Shown one piece after another: positions 14,981-22,778 of a stretch of 39,781 nucleotides of DNA. The stretch is from Planctomycetota bacterium (lineage in GTDB: Bacteria; Planctomycetota; MHYJ01; WSZJ01): contig WSZJ01000013.1 of assembly GCA_009773755.1 (NCBI GenBank), positions 1 to 39,781 of the forward strand. The letters run 5' to 3'. The position numbers and the translations under genes were made by a program. Within the stretch, counting starts at the first letter, position 1. Each line of letters opens with the position of its first letter. The notes beneath the pieces were generated by a model that worked only from the letters and a program-made list of their open reading frames with translations, searched no databases and was not told where the DNA came from.

Positions 14981-16210
14981 ATGCCCGCCGGCTGGAAAGA
15001 CCTCGTCGACTCCGCACGCAAAGTCGTCCCTGAAATCACCGTCGCCGACCTCGAGGCTAAGCGGCGACGCGGCGAGCACTTCGTCCTCATGGACGTGCGC
15101 GAGGACGAAGAACGCAAGGGCGGCTACATCCCCGGCGCGATTCACGTGTCGCGCGGAATGCTGGAGTTCAAGGTGACGCAGGTGGTCGCGGACCGCGCGA
15201 CGCCGATCGTGGCTTACGACGCGGGCGGTAACCGGTCCCTGCTTGCGGGGAAAGTGCTCAAGGATCTCGGTTACCCGGACGTCGTTTCCCTCCAGGGCGG
15301 TTTCGGCGCCTGGCGCGCTTCCGGCGCGAAGACCGCCAAGGAGCACACCTGGACCGCCGGCCAGCTCGAGCGCTACAGCCGGCACTTCATGCTCAAGGAA
15401 GTCGGCAAGGAAGGCCAGGCGCGCCTCCTGGACGCGAAGGTATTGTGTCTCGGCGCGGGCGGGCTCGGTTCGCCGATCGCCCTCTATCTCGCGGCGGCCG
15501 GGGTCGGGACGCTGGGAGTGGTGGACAGCGACGTCGTAGACCTTTCGAATCTTCAGAGGCAGATCCTGCACACGACGGATCGCATCGGCGTTTCAAAAGT
15601 CGAGAGCGCGGCGAAGACGATCAACGCTCTGAATCCGGACGTGAGGGTCGTGCCGCACGCCTACAGGCTGACGCCTGAGAACGTGATGCAGGTCATGAAG
15701 GACTACGACCTGGTCGTCGACGGCGCCGACAACTTCGACACGCGCTACATGCTCAACGACGCGGCGTTCTTCCTGAAGAAGCCGATCGTCCACGGGTCGA
15801 TCTTCCAGTTCGAAGGACAGGTCACGACGATCGCACCTCACCTCGGCGGACCGTGCTACCGCTGCATGTACCCGGAGCGGCCGCCGGCGGAATTCGCGCC
15901 CGGCTGAAACGAGGCGGGCGTCCTGGGCGTGCTCCCGGGAATCGTCGGACTGGTGCAGGCGACCGAGGCCGTGAAGCTTCTCCTCAACATCGGCGAGCCG
16001 CTGATCGGGCGGCTGCTCATGTACGACTCGCTCGGCATGAAATTCAGGGAATTCAAGAGCCCGAAGGACCCCGGCTGCGCCCTCTGCGGGACAAAGCCGA
16101 CGATCCTGGAGCTTGAAAAGAGCCACGCGGAAGGCGCTGCGTGCGCCCTTCCCGCGGCGCGGGCGTTGCCGCCATCGCCCGCTGCAGCGCCGGTCGCACA
16201 GCGCCGGTAG
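14981..16210 (+). CDS. moeB: Rhodanese-MoeB/ThiF adenylyltransferase, probable selenoprotein (in-frame TGA = Sec309)
   Basis: 409 residues if the TGA at 15905-15907 is read as selenocysteine; otherwise it would stop after residue 308 and leave about 100 family-typical residues untranslated. Residues 25-115 are a rhodanese domain with Asp80 where the persulfide Cys should be (VAYDAGGNRS). Residues 125-375 are a ThiF/MoeB E1-like enzyme: GAGGLGSP (158-165), DVVDLSNLQRQ, DGADNFDTRYMLNDA, zinc pairs Cys292/Cys295 (CYRC) and Cys366/Cys369 (CALC). The family has a conserved Cys in the crossover segment (P-x-C-x-E-x-G-V-L-G). Here that codon is TGA, flanked by APG and NEAGVLG, with the frame intact on both sides. 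The enzyme adenylates a ubiquitin-like sulfur carrier C-terminus for cofactor sulfuration. The rhodanese domain is N-terminal, whereas MOCS3/MoeZ-type proteins carry it at the C-terminus. Alternative: a single Cys-to-stop mutation. Confidence 0.82.
15908..15946 (+). promoter_or_regulatory. Candidate bacterial SECIS hairpin after the UGA
   Basis: Directly after the UGA, ACGA (15909-15912) can pair with TCGT (15942-15945), CGGG (15915-15918) with CCCG (15934-15937), and CG (15919-15920) with CG (15928-15929), leaving the apical loop UCCUGGG. Loop guanines lie 18-20 bases past the UGA, inside the usual 16-37-base window for bacterial SECIS elements. Bulges of two to four bases separate the helices. 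The folding was done by eye. Confidence 0.55.
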
Positions 16211-16805
16211 TCCCCAGCGTCCCGGGCTCGAGGAGAACCGTCTGCGCCGCGCCACGTACCGAACGGCTGGTTCCGCGTCCGGAACGCACAAACTTTCCCA
16301 GGCCTGCGAGCATGCCCGCGATGATCGCCGCGGCCAGGATCGCGGCCACCAGAAGAACCAACCGGTTGACGGGCGGCTCCGTGAGCGGCGCCGCCGACGG
16401 ATCGGGCGCCGGTTGCCGCGGCGGAGGTTTCGGAGTCGCTCCGCGCATCGCAGGCGCCGCCGTCGGACGCTCCGACTCCGCCTGCGAAAGGACCGTCGCT
16501 TCCCGGTCGCCCGTCACCCCCGGAATCACCGTCGGTCGCTCGGCAACGCTTCCCGCAAATTCTCCCGCGGTTCCGATGGCCGTGGCCGAAGAGCCTGCGG
16601 CCGCCATCCCAGGGGGCCGCACGATCGCAGCCGCCGCTTCAACGTGCGCCATTTCGGCGTCGTCGAGCCACCTGCGCTCGCGGATGACTTCGAGAAGCGA
16701 TTTCCCGGTCATGCGCGATGCCTCGCGCGCCTGCCGCACCTGCTCCGGAGTGAGGAGGTCGTCGCGGCGGACGAGGGAGATGAGCTGGTCGTCGGAGAAG
16801 GACAT
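16053..16805 (-). CDS. Hypothetical single-pass membrane protein
   Basis: 250 residues. Residues 1-55 form a small helical domain (DDQLISLVRRDDLLTPEQ ... EVIRERRWLDDAEMAHV) resembling the N-terminal domain of the kinase at 5135. A long Ala/Pro/Thr-rich linker leads to one transmembrane helix at about 148-170 (NRLVLLVAAILAAAIIAGML) and a basic, low-complexity tail. Its last 158 bases overlap the 3' end of the MoeB-like gene on the other strand, so the tail may be overcalled. No enzymatic motif; an adaptor for kinase signalling is a guess. Confidence 0.6.
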   Translation of the reverse strand: MSFSDDQLISLVRRDDLLTPEQVRQAREASRMTGKSLLEVIRERRWLDDAEMAHVEAAAAIVRPPGMAAAGSSATAIGTAGEFAGSVAERPTVIPGVTGDREATVLSQAESERPTAAPAMRGATPKPPPRQPAPDPSAAPLTEPPVNRLVLLVAAILAAAIIAGMLAGLGKFVRSGRGTSRSVRGAAQTVLLEPGTLGTTGAVRPALQRAMAATPAPREGRTQRLPRGSFQAPGSSALSRRGRSRGPSGS

Positions 16806-16870
16806 CGGGAGATGACTTTAGCTTCGAATCGCCCCGGATTCCCCAGGAACTCCACTATGCTGGGGCAACC

Positions 16871-17752
16871 ATGCGGGAGTTTCCGGTAGACGATCTGCGC
16901 ACCGCAGTACGCGGCGCGATCCAGGAAGTCATTCCGGTGGAGCGCGGCTACACAGGAATGGGGCGGTGGATCGTCCGTACCGGGGTTGAGTCAGTCTTCA
17001 TCAAATTCGCCGACACTCCGGAGTCGATGCAGTGGCTTCGCGACGAGCGGAAATTCTACGCGGCGATCCGCGATACTTTCACCCCAAGGCAGGTGGCGTT
17101 CGGTGAATCGCCGGCCCGGGTTTTCCTGGCGCTTGAAGACCTGTCAGGGGCGTTCTGGCCGCCACCGTGGACGCCGAAGCGGGTGACGCAGGTGCTCGGG
17201 TCGCTCTCGCGGCTGGCTTCGCACAGCGGCATGAAGGGGTTTCCGCGGCTCGAAGATTCGCGTGAAGGGCTCACCGGCTGGAAGCGCGTCGCCGCCGCGC
17301 CTGCTGACTTTCTGTCGCTGGGACTCGCTTCGCGCGCCTGGCTCGACCGGGCGCTCCCGGCGCTGTGCGAAGCGGAGAAAGGCGCGATTCTCGAAGGGAG
17401 CGAGATGCTTCACTGCGACGTCCGCAGCGACAACATCTGCTTCGACGGCGAACGCGCCATGCTCATCGACTGGAACTGGGCGTGCACGGGAAACGCGAAA
17501 GCCGATGTCGCGTTCTGGGCGCCGAGCCTGCACGCCGAGGGCGGCCCTTCACCGGAGGAAGTCGCGGGGCGCGAGCCCGAACTCGCCGCGCTGGTTGCCG
17601 GCTATTTCGCGTGGAACGCCGGCCAGCCTGCCGGCACGCTTCCTCCGCGAATACGCGAAGTCCAGCGCTTCCAGCTCACCGCCGCACTCCCCTGGGCCGC
17701 GCGCGCCCTCGGCCTCAAACCGCCGGACGGAACGGGCTGTCTTACGGCTTGA
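16871..17752 (+). CDS. Aminoglycoside-phosphotransferase-fold kinase
   Basis: 293 residues. The protein has the APH/choline-kinase fold: a nucleotide-binding lobe (VFIKFADTPES ... DERKFYAAI, FLALEDLSG) and the catalytic loop LHCDVRSDNICFDG followed by AMLIDWNWACTG (the DFG-equivalent Asp-Trp). Asp in HCDVRSDN is the expected catalytic base. Members phosphorylate small hydroxylated substrates such as antibiotics, homoserine or sugars. The substrate cannot be told from sequence and no resistance cassette surrounds it. The 3' end overlaps the convergent thioredoxin-fold gene by 11 bases. Confidence 0.85.
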   Translation: MREFPVDDLRTAVRGAIQEVIPVERGYTGMGRWIVRTGVESVFIKFADTPESMQWLRDERKFYAAIRDTFTPRQVAFGESPARVFLALEDLSGAFWPPPWTPKRVTQVLGSLSRLASHSGMKGFPRLEDSREGLTGWKRVAAAPADFLSLGLASRAWLDRALPALCEAEKGAILEGSEMLHCDVRSDNICFDGERAMLIDWNWACTGNAKADVAFWAPSLHAEGGPSPEEVAGREPELAALVAGYFAWNAGQPAGTLPPRIREVQRFQLTAALPWAARALGLKPPDGTGCLTA

Positions 17753-18317
17753 AATACTCCGGCTCGTTTTTCGGCTTCCACTTGATGTTGCAGCCCAGGC
17801 TCGGCTTCTGATCTGCGACCGGCCTTCCTGCGATCGCCGCTTCCAGGGCAGCACGCAGGTCGTTCCCGGTCACCGGCACGTTGTTCCCCGGCCGGCTGTC
17901 GTCCATTTGGCCGCGATAGACCAGCTTCCGGGTCCTGTCGAAGACAAAAAAGTCTGGAGTGCACGCGGCGCCGTACGACTTTGCGACATCCTGGGTTTCG
18001 TCGACCACATACGGAAACGCATAACCGGCATCGAGCACTTCCTCCAGCATCCGCTCCGGCGCGTCGTCCGGATACGCGAACGTGTCGTTGGAGTTGATCC
18101 CGTATATCGACACCCCCTTCGTCGCGTACTCCTTCGTGAGCGCCGCAAACGGGTCGCGGATGTGCTTCACGAACGGGCAATGATTGCAGATGAACGCCAC
18201 CAGCACCGGCCCCTTTGAGTCCGCCAGTGCGAACTGCCTGCCTCGGGCGTCAGGGAGCCGGAAAGAGGGAGCTGAAGCGCCGATTTCGAGCTTCATCGTC
18301 GAGACCGTGCGGACCAT
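17742..18317 (-). CDS. Thioredoxin-family (AhpC/TSA, redoxin) protein
   Basis: About 191 residues from ATG 18317 (MVRTVSTMKLEIG); relatives usually begin with a similar M--T-STM leader, so I prefer it to ATG 18296. The core has FRLPDARG, VAFICNHCPFVKHIRD with a CxxC pair (CNHC), VSIYGINSND, and the cis-Pro region ACTPDFFVFDRTRKLVYRGQ. No signal peptide is seen, so it is probably cytoplasmic. This subfamily, with ICNHCPFVKHI, is widespread but of uncertain substrate; thiol peroxidase or disulfide reductase activity is likely. The C-terminus is Lys/Pro-rich. Confidence 0.88.
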   Translation of the reverse strand: MVRTVSTMKLEIGASAPSFRLPDARGRQFALADSKGPVLVAFICNHCPFVKHIRDPFAALTKEYATKGVSIYGINSNDTFAYPDDAPERMLEEVLDAGYAFPYVVDETQDVAKSYGAACTPDFFVFDRTRKLVYRGQMDDSRPGNNVPVTGNDLRAALEAAIAGRPVADQKPSLGCNIKWKPKNEPEYFKP

Positions 18318-18431
18318 GGGGGGTGTTTTGGGTTTGGGGAAGTGACTCAGCATAGACTCACGCGGGGGCCGCAGCAAGGAAGGGCGGTGTCCGCTACCGG
18401 GTCCGGCGCCGTTCGCATATTCTGGTTCGCG

Positions 18432-19493
18432 ATGCCCGCCGATTGCCTGCACCCCGAATTGCCCGTGAACTCCGCCGCGATCAAGGCGGAGGCCTTCCAG
18501 CTGGGATTCGAACGCTGCGGAATCGCGCGGGCGCGGAAGCTGGCGGACGGGGAGAATCTGAGGGCGTTTCTCGGGGAAGGACGGCAGGGGACGATGGAGT
18601 GGCTGGCGGCGGATGCGGACCGGCGCGCGGATGTGACAGTCGGGTTCCCGTGGGCAAAAAGCGTCGTGGTCGCCGCCTTATCGCACAAACCTGCCTCCGA
18701 GCCCGCGCGACTGCCGGGTACAGGGCTCGTTGCCCGCTACGCGCGCGGCCAGGACTACCACAAAGTCCTGAAGAAAAAACTGCGCGCACTCGCCGATTCC
18801 CTTGAAGCCGCTTCACCGGGCGCCCGCGCCGTCGCCGTGGTGGACACTTCCGCAATCATGGAAAAGCCGTGGGCGCGCGAGGCCGGTGTCGCCTGGATAG
18901 GCAAGCACACCAACGCGCTCGACCCCGCGATCGGATCTTACTTCGCGCTCGGAGTCGTCCTCACAAGCCTCGATCTCGCGCCCGATGCCCCCGCTCCCGA
19001 CCACTGCGGATCCTGCACGCGCTGTCTTGAGGCTTGCCCGACGCAGGCTCTCACTTCGCCGTACCGGATCGACGCGACGCGCTGCATTTCGTACCTGACG
19101 ATCGAGCACGCCGGGCCGGTCGACGCCTCGCTCCGGAAAGGAATGGGAGACTGGATCTTCGGCTGCGACCTGTGCCAGGAAGCCTGTCCCTGGAATCGAG
19201 AAGCGCCCCCGTCGCGGGAACCGGCGTTTGCCCAGCGCCCGTCGCTCGCCGCGCCGCGACTTGCAGATTGGCTCCGCATGACGGAAGCCGCGTGGTCCAC
19301 GCTGACGCGAGGCACCGCGCTTCGCCGGTCCGGCCGATCGATGCTGCGCCGCAATGCCGCCATCGCGCTCGGCAATTCCGGCGATGCCGGTGTCGTGCCG
19401 ATGCTCGAAGAAGCCGCTTCAGATCCTGACCTGCTCGTCGCCGCCGCCGCGCGTGAAGCGGCGGAATCGCTGAAGGCGGGAGCTCGAAAGTGA
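18432..19493 (+). CDS. queG: Epoxyqueuosine reductase
   Basis: 353 residues from ATG 18432 (MPADCLHPE). It shows the QueG hallmark VDTSAIMEKPWAREAGVAWIGKH, with the catalytic Asp, two [4Fe-4S] motifs (CGSCTRCLEACPT and FGCDLCQEACPWN) joined by ATRCISYLTIEH, and a C-terminal HEAT-like part (RRNAAIALGNSGDAGVV). It uses cobalamin to reduce epoxyqueuosine to queuosine at tRNA position 34, the last step of the pathway. Divergent from the redoxin gene. No other queuosine gene is in the window. Confidence 0.96.
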   Translation: MPADCLHPELPVNSAAIKAEAFQLGFERCGIARARKLADGENLRAFLGEGRQGTMEWLAADADRRADVTVGFPWAKSVVVAALSHKPASEPARLPGTGLVARYARGQDYHKVLKKKLRALADSLEAASPGARAVAVVDTSAIMEKPWAREAGVAWIGKHTNALDPAIGSYFALGVVLTSLDLAPDAPAPDHCGSCTRCLEACPTQALTSPYRIDATRCISYLTIEHAGPVDASLRKGMGDWIFGCDLCQEACPWNREAPPSREPAFAQRPSLAAPRLADWLRMTEAAWSTLTRGTALRRSGRSMLRRNAAIALGNSGDAGVVPMLEEAASDPDLLVAAAAREAAESLKAGARK

Positions 19494-19521
19494 CGATGGC
19501 GTATTACCGGAGACCCCGTCC

Positions 19522-20115
19522 ATGAAACCGTCACTGCCCGCCGCCGTTTCGTTTGCGCTGCTCTTTTCCGCCTGCGTCAACCGGCCGGATCCTGACGAGG
19601 GGAAGCCCGATCCGTCGCTTGCGAATCCGGTGGAGATTGAAGGCGTGGAGAATTTTGCGCAGGTCACGGCCGGCGTCTGGCGTGGCGCGCAGCCGACGGC
19701 CGAGGGGATGGCGAAGCTCAAGGCCATGGGCGTGAAGACGATCGTCAATCTCAGGGCGCTTCACTCTGACCGAGACGGGCTTAGGGGTCTCGGACTTGAT
19801 TACGCCCACCTGCCGTGCACGGCCGCCTGGGCGGACGAGGAAGCGGTCGCGCAATTCCTCAAAATCGCGACCGATCCCTCGCGCAGGCCGGTGTTCGTGC
19901 ACTGCCAGCACGGATCGGATCGCACCGGCGTCGCCATCGCCGCCTACCGCGTCGCCGTGCAGGGTTGGAGCATGGAAAAAGCGCGTCGTGAGCTGCCAAG
20001 ATTCAAGTTCCACGAGGTTCTTGTGCCGCTGGAGCGGTACCTGGACGATTTCGACGCGAATCGCGTCCTCGGGAAGATGGAAAATGCGAAGGTCGACGTG
20101 GTGAAGGTTCCATAG
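19522..20115 (+). CDS. Dual-specificity/tyrosine phosphatase-like lipoprotein
   Basis: 197 residues with GGAGA before the ATG. The signal peptide ends in a lipobox (LFSAC, Cys18). The phosphatase signature HCQHGSDRTGVAIAAY contains Cys-x5-Arg; upstream VWRGAQPTAEGMAKLKAMGVKTIVNLR is the usual opening of this DSP-like family. Substrates in related bacterial envelope proteins are uncertain and may be phosphoproteins, inositol phosphates or other phosphoesters. It faces the periplasm or outer surface. It ends convergently to the superoxide dismutase gene. Confidence 0.88.
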   Translation: MKPSLPAAVSFALLFSACVNRPDPDEGKPDPSLANPVEIEGVENFAQVTAGVWRGAQPTAEGMAKLKAMGVKTIVNLRALHSDRDGLRGLGLDYAHLPCTAAWADEEAVAQFLKIATDPSRRPVFVHCQHGSDRTGVAIAAYRVAVQGWSMEKARRELPRFKFHEVLVPLERYLDDFDANRVLGKMENAKVDVVKVP

Positions 20116-20130
20116 ACCGGCCGGGAAAAG

Positions 20131-20160
20131 AAAAAGCCCCGGCTTTCGGCCGGGGCTCTG
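20131..20160 (-). terminator. Rho-independent terminator for the sod gene
   Basis: AGCCCCGGC (20135-20143) pairs with GCCGGGGCT (20149-20157). On the minus strand it is followed by TTTTTCTTTTC, so it serves the minus-strand sod gene; for the plus-strand gene it has no T-run. Confidence 0.85.
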
Positions 20161-20179
20161 ATCGGACGCGAAGTCTTGT

Positions 20180-20779
20180 CTACACCCGCTTCCCGATCTC
20201 GTCCCAGTTCGCCACGCTCCACCACGCGTCGACGTAATCCGGGCGCCGGTTCTGGTACCGGAGGTAGTACGCGTGCTCCCACACGTCCACGCCGAACACC
20301 GGGTGCTTTCCGTCCATCAGCGGATTGTCCTGGTTCGGCGTCGACACGATCTCGTATTTCCCGTCCGCCGTCCGCGCGAGCCACGCCCAGCCGCTTCCGA
20401 ACCGCCCCGTGCACGCGTCCTTGAACTTTCCCTTGAACGTCGCGAAGTCCGTCCAGCCGCTCTTGATCACGTCGGCGAGCTTTCCCTTCGGCTCCCCGCC
20501 CTTTCCCGGCCCCATCCACGTCCAGAACATCGAATGGTTCCAGTGGCCGCCGCCGTTGTTGCGCACCGCGTTGCGCACGCCGTCCGGCACTTTGGCGATG
20601 TTCCGGCACACGTCTTCCAGCGACCACTTCGCCACGTCCGCCGCCCCTTCCAGTGCCTTGTTCAGGTTGGTGACGTACGCGTTGTGGTGCTTCCCGTGGT
20701 GGATCTCCATCGTCGTCTTGTCGATCGCCGCTTCCAGCGCATCCGGCGCATAGGGCAGCTTGGGAAGTTCGTGGGCCAT
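20180..20779 (-). CDS. Superoxide dismutase, Fe/Mn family
   Basis: 199 residues with ACGGAGGAATCG before the ATG. Family landmarks are [13 protein letters not shown], the first ligand His in [32 protein letters not shown] and the ligands [15 protein letters not shown]. No signal peptide, so cytoplasmic. It dismutates superoxide to oxygen and peroxide. The choice of Fe or Mn cannot be made reliably from these motifs. It is a monocistronic gene with its own terminator. Confidence 0.96.
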   Translation of the reverse strand: MAHELPKLPYAPDALEAAIDKTTMEIHHGKHHNAYVTNLNKALEGAADVAKWSLEDVCRNIAKVPDGVRNAVRNNGGGHWNHSMFWTWMGPGKGGEPKGKLADVIKSGWTDFATFKGKFKDACTGRFGSGWAWLARTADGKYEIVSTPNQDNPLMDGKHPVFGVDVWEHAYYLRYQNRRPDYVDAWWSVANWDEIGKRV

Positions 20780-20894
20780 CGATTCCTCCGTAAAGTTTTG
20801 TGATCAGGCGCCGCAGGCTGCGGCGTCGGGGCGGCGAATGTCGCGCGGGGTTGAAGAGGTGTCAAGGCATTCGCAAAGAAAGGGCTATCGATTG

Positions 20895-21323
20895 TCAGGC
20901 CCCGGGCGACAGGACCCGGAGTCCTTCCGCGCGAGCGGCGTCCGCCTGCGCATCGTCCGATGTCGCGAAATGAAATCGCCGGAGCCTGAGACGCTTCGAG
21001 AGATGGAGGGCCGACGCCAGGTGCACGGCGTCCGCCCCGCGAAGCCCGTGGGCCCGTACCAGTTGCACGGCCTGCGCGGAGAGGTTCTGCGTGAAGTCGA
21101 CGATGAGAAAACCACCGAGGACTCGAAGGACCTCGGCGAGCGACTCCGTGGGACGCATTCCCTCATCGCGCGCCTGCCGCAGAAACGCCGAAGCGGTTTC
21201 GGGGGCAAGGAGCGTCGAACCGGCGTGCCGCGATTCGCGACTCAGGAGATTCCGGGCATGGGAATGTCCAGGCTCGCTCGGAAGGAAACAACGGGCGAAA
21301 GCGCTCGTATCCCAGAAGATCAA
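20895..21323 (-). CDS. vapC: PIN-domain toxin (VapC-like)
   Basis: 142 residues. The start is taken as TTG 21323, which overlaps the antitoxin stop (TTGA); the frame continues upstream but only as an out-of-frame reading of the antitoxin gene. PIN-domain acids are visible: Asp in LIFWDTSAFARCFL, Glu in LAPETASAFL, Asp in GADAVHLASAL and Asp in FATSDDAQA. These coordinate Mg for RNA cleavage. It is expected to be neutralised by the upstream antitoxin. Confidence 0.85.
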   Translation of the reverse strand: MIFWDTSAFARCFLPSEPGHSHARNLLSRESRHAGSTLLAPETASAFLRQARDEGMRPTESLAEVLRVLGGFLIVDFTQNLSAQAVQLVRAHGLRGADAVHLASALHLSKRLRLRRFHFATSDDAQADAARAEGLRVLSPGA

Positions 21324-21604
21324 CGACGATCCGCCATGAGGCGCGCGACTACGCCCTTGAGCGGAAAGGTCCGGACCTTGCCGATCGGTTTGCCGTTGCC
21401 TCGATGAAGCCATCCCTCGGCGGCGAGCCGATCGAGCTTCCGCTCGACAGGATCAGGGTTCCTGGCGGGTTTCCGCGGCTTCACGATTTCCGCGACGGGC
21501 TCTGAACGGGAAGTGACGACAACACGCCGACCTTCACGAACGGCCTTGAGGGCCTGTCCGATGTGTGCCTGCAGTTCTCGGACGCCGAGGAAGAGTTCTT
21601 TCAT
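21320..21604 (-). CDS. Phd/YefM-family antitoxin
   Basis: 94 residues. The N-terminus MKELFLGVRELQAHIGQALKAV ... RRVVVTSRSEPVAEI is the Phd/YefM DNA-binding fold. The C-terminal half (DRLAAEGWLHRG ... VVARLMADRR) should wrap the toxin. It overlaps the PIN gene in the usual antitoxin-first order. Autoregulation through an upstream palindrome is likely for this family. Confidence 0.88.
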   Translation of the reverse strand: MKELFLGVRELQAHIGQALKAVREGRRVVVTSRSEPVAEIVKPRKPARNPDPVERKLDRLAAEGWLHRGNGKPIGKVRTFPLKGVVARLMADRR

Positions 21605-21606
21605 GA

Positions 21607-21627
21607 ATGTATAGCATATGCAATTGT
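21607..21627 (-). promoter_or_regulatory. Candidate operator/promoter of the toxin-antitoxin pair
   Basis: AT-rich patch immediately upstream of the antitoxin start, containing the perfect palindrome GCATATGC (21614-21621), in otherwise GC-rich DNA. Its position fits autorepression by a Phd-type antitoxin. Confidence 0.35.
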
Positions 21628-21686
21628 CTCGAGCACTTCAAGGGGCTGTCCATTTGGGGGCTTAGCGCGAAGCGCATCCTCGGGCA

Positions 21687-22088
21687 TCACGGAGCTTCGG
21701 CCCCTCCGAGATGAAGCAGCAGCCCCCTCGCTTCTTCAGAAACCTCTTCGGACGCCTCGCCGGGCGTCGGCGACGAAGCTATTCTCGATATCTCAGGCCG
21801 CAATTCCATGGCGAACTTGGGGTCCATTCTCCGCAACAGGTATAGGCAAGAGAGTTTCCAGATGTCGTCGGAACCGAGCAGAACTTTCCTGATTTCCGGA
21901 AGAGCTGGGCGACCCAGGGATGCGAGGAACTCGGTCACCTGCAGGCAGACCGGCCAATTGGGGTCCTGAATCCATTCCAGCAAGTGGGGAATTAGGGGTC
22001 CGACGGCGGGGTAACCGAGTTGTCGAAGCTGCTGAAGGGATTCCTCGTCCGATTTGTGTCGGATTCGCCTGAGTTTGTACGCGCTCAC
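21687..22088 (-). CDS. DUF5071 (HEAT-like) protein
   Basis: 133 residues from GTG 22088, which overlaps the stop of the HAD gene (GTGA). Earlier in-frame codons lie inside that gene. The protein follows the DUF5071 pattern: KLRRIRHKSDEESLQQL, then VGPLIPHLLEWIQDPNWPVCLQVTEFL, and SDDIWKLSCLYLLRRM, a short helical repeat. No catalytic residues known. Role unknown. Confidence 0.75.
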   Translation of the reverse strand: MSAYKLRRIRHKSDEESLQQLRQLGYPAVGPLIPHLLEWIQDPNWPVCLQVTEFLASLGRPALPEIRKVLLGSDDIWKLSCLYLLRRMDPKFAMELRPEISRIASSPTPGEASEEVSEEARGLLLHLGGAEAP

Positions 22089-22777
22089 GGGGTCAGGATA
22101 GCGGGAAGCTCCGAGATTTCCCTTACCCTCCTGCATTTCCTCTCGGTGTGCAAGTCCGCCGGGTCCATCAGCACCGCGTCCATCCCGACGCTGCGCGCCC
22201 CGAGGACGTCGATGTGGAACATGTCGCCGACGTAGAGCGCCCGCGCGGGGTCGGCGCCGCTTTGTTGCAGCGCCATCCGGAAAATGCGCGGGTCGGGTTT
22301 CTCGATTCCTACGATTTTCGAATCGATCACGAACTCGAGGTGCGCCTTGAGGCCGAGGCGGTCGAGCATGCCTTCGACGCTTCCGTCGGAATTCGAGATC
22401 ACGGCGAGCCGGTAGCCGAGGTTTTTCAGATTCCGGAGCGTTTCCTCCGCGCCGCGCCCCGGGCGCGACCAGAGCGTGAAGGTCTGGTTGACGCGGAAGA
22501 GGGTGCGGAGGGCGTCGGGAATGAGGGCGCGGTCCAGCCAGCCGGCGGCGGAGAGGATAGTCCAGAAGTAAGCATGCCAGCGCTTGCGTTCGCCGTCGGC
22601 ATCGAGCCGGGCGCCGTCGACGTGGAGGCGGGCGTGGGGCTCGGCGGACTCCATGAGCGCGGGATCGCCGTCGAATCCCGTCTCAGCGCGAAGAATTTCC
22701 GCGACACGCACGAAGTCGAGATGAACGAGCGTGTTGCCGGCGTCGAGGAAGAGCCAGTCGAGGGAAGGGCTTTTCAA
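22085..22777 (-). CDS. HAD-family hydrolase
   Basis: 230 residues from TTG 22777, which begins one base after the transketolase stop and has GAGGTG upstream; no ATG lies near. HAD motifs: I, FLDAGNTLV (nucleophile Asp); II, VISNSDGS; III, Lys in GIEKPDPRIF; IV, YVGDMFHIDVLGA. A helical cap lies between I and II. Such enzymes dephosphorylate small metabolites, and its link to transketolase suggests a sugar phosphate. The DAGNT motif, where the second Asp of the usual DxD is Gly, is a variant seen in some members and may alter chemistry. Confidence 0.85.
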   Translation of the reverse strand: MKSPSLDWLFLDAGNTLVHLDFVRVAEILRAETGFDGDPALMESAEPHARLHVDGARLDADGERKRWHAYFWTILSAAGWLDRALIPDALRTLFRVNQTFTLWSRPGRGAEETLRNLKNLGYRLAVISNSDGSVEGMLDRLGLKAHLEFVIDSKIVGIEKPDPRIFRMALQQSGADPARALYVGDMFHIDVLGARSVGMDAVLMDPADLHTERKCRRVREISELPAILTP

Positions 22778-22778
22778 G

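Noticed and set aside
15905..15907. Ordinary stop codon ending a 308-residue MoeB-like protein
   Set aside because: The same frame continues with another 100 family-typical residues, the TGA replaces a conserved cysteine, and a fitting hairpin follows. A recent nonsense mutation remains the main alternative.
18342..18431. Longer N-terminus for queG
   Set aside because: The in-frame upstream codons cross the divergent promoter gap and have no family resemblance; ATG 18432 gives the usual length.
21324..21413. Longer N-terminus for the PIN toxin
   Set aside because: These codons are an out-of-frame reading of the antitoxin gene; the TTG overlapping the antitoxin stop gives a normal PIN start.
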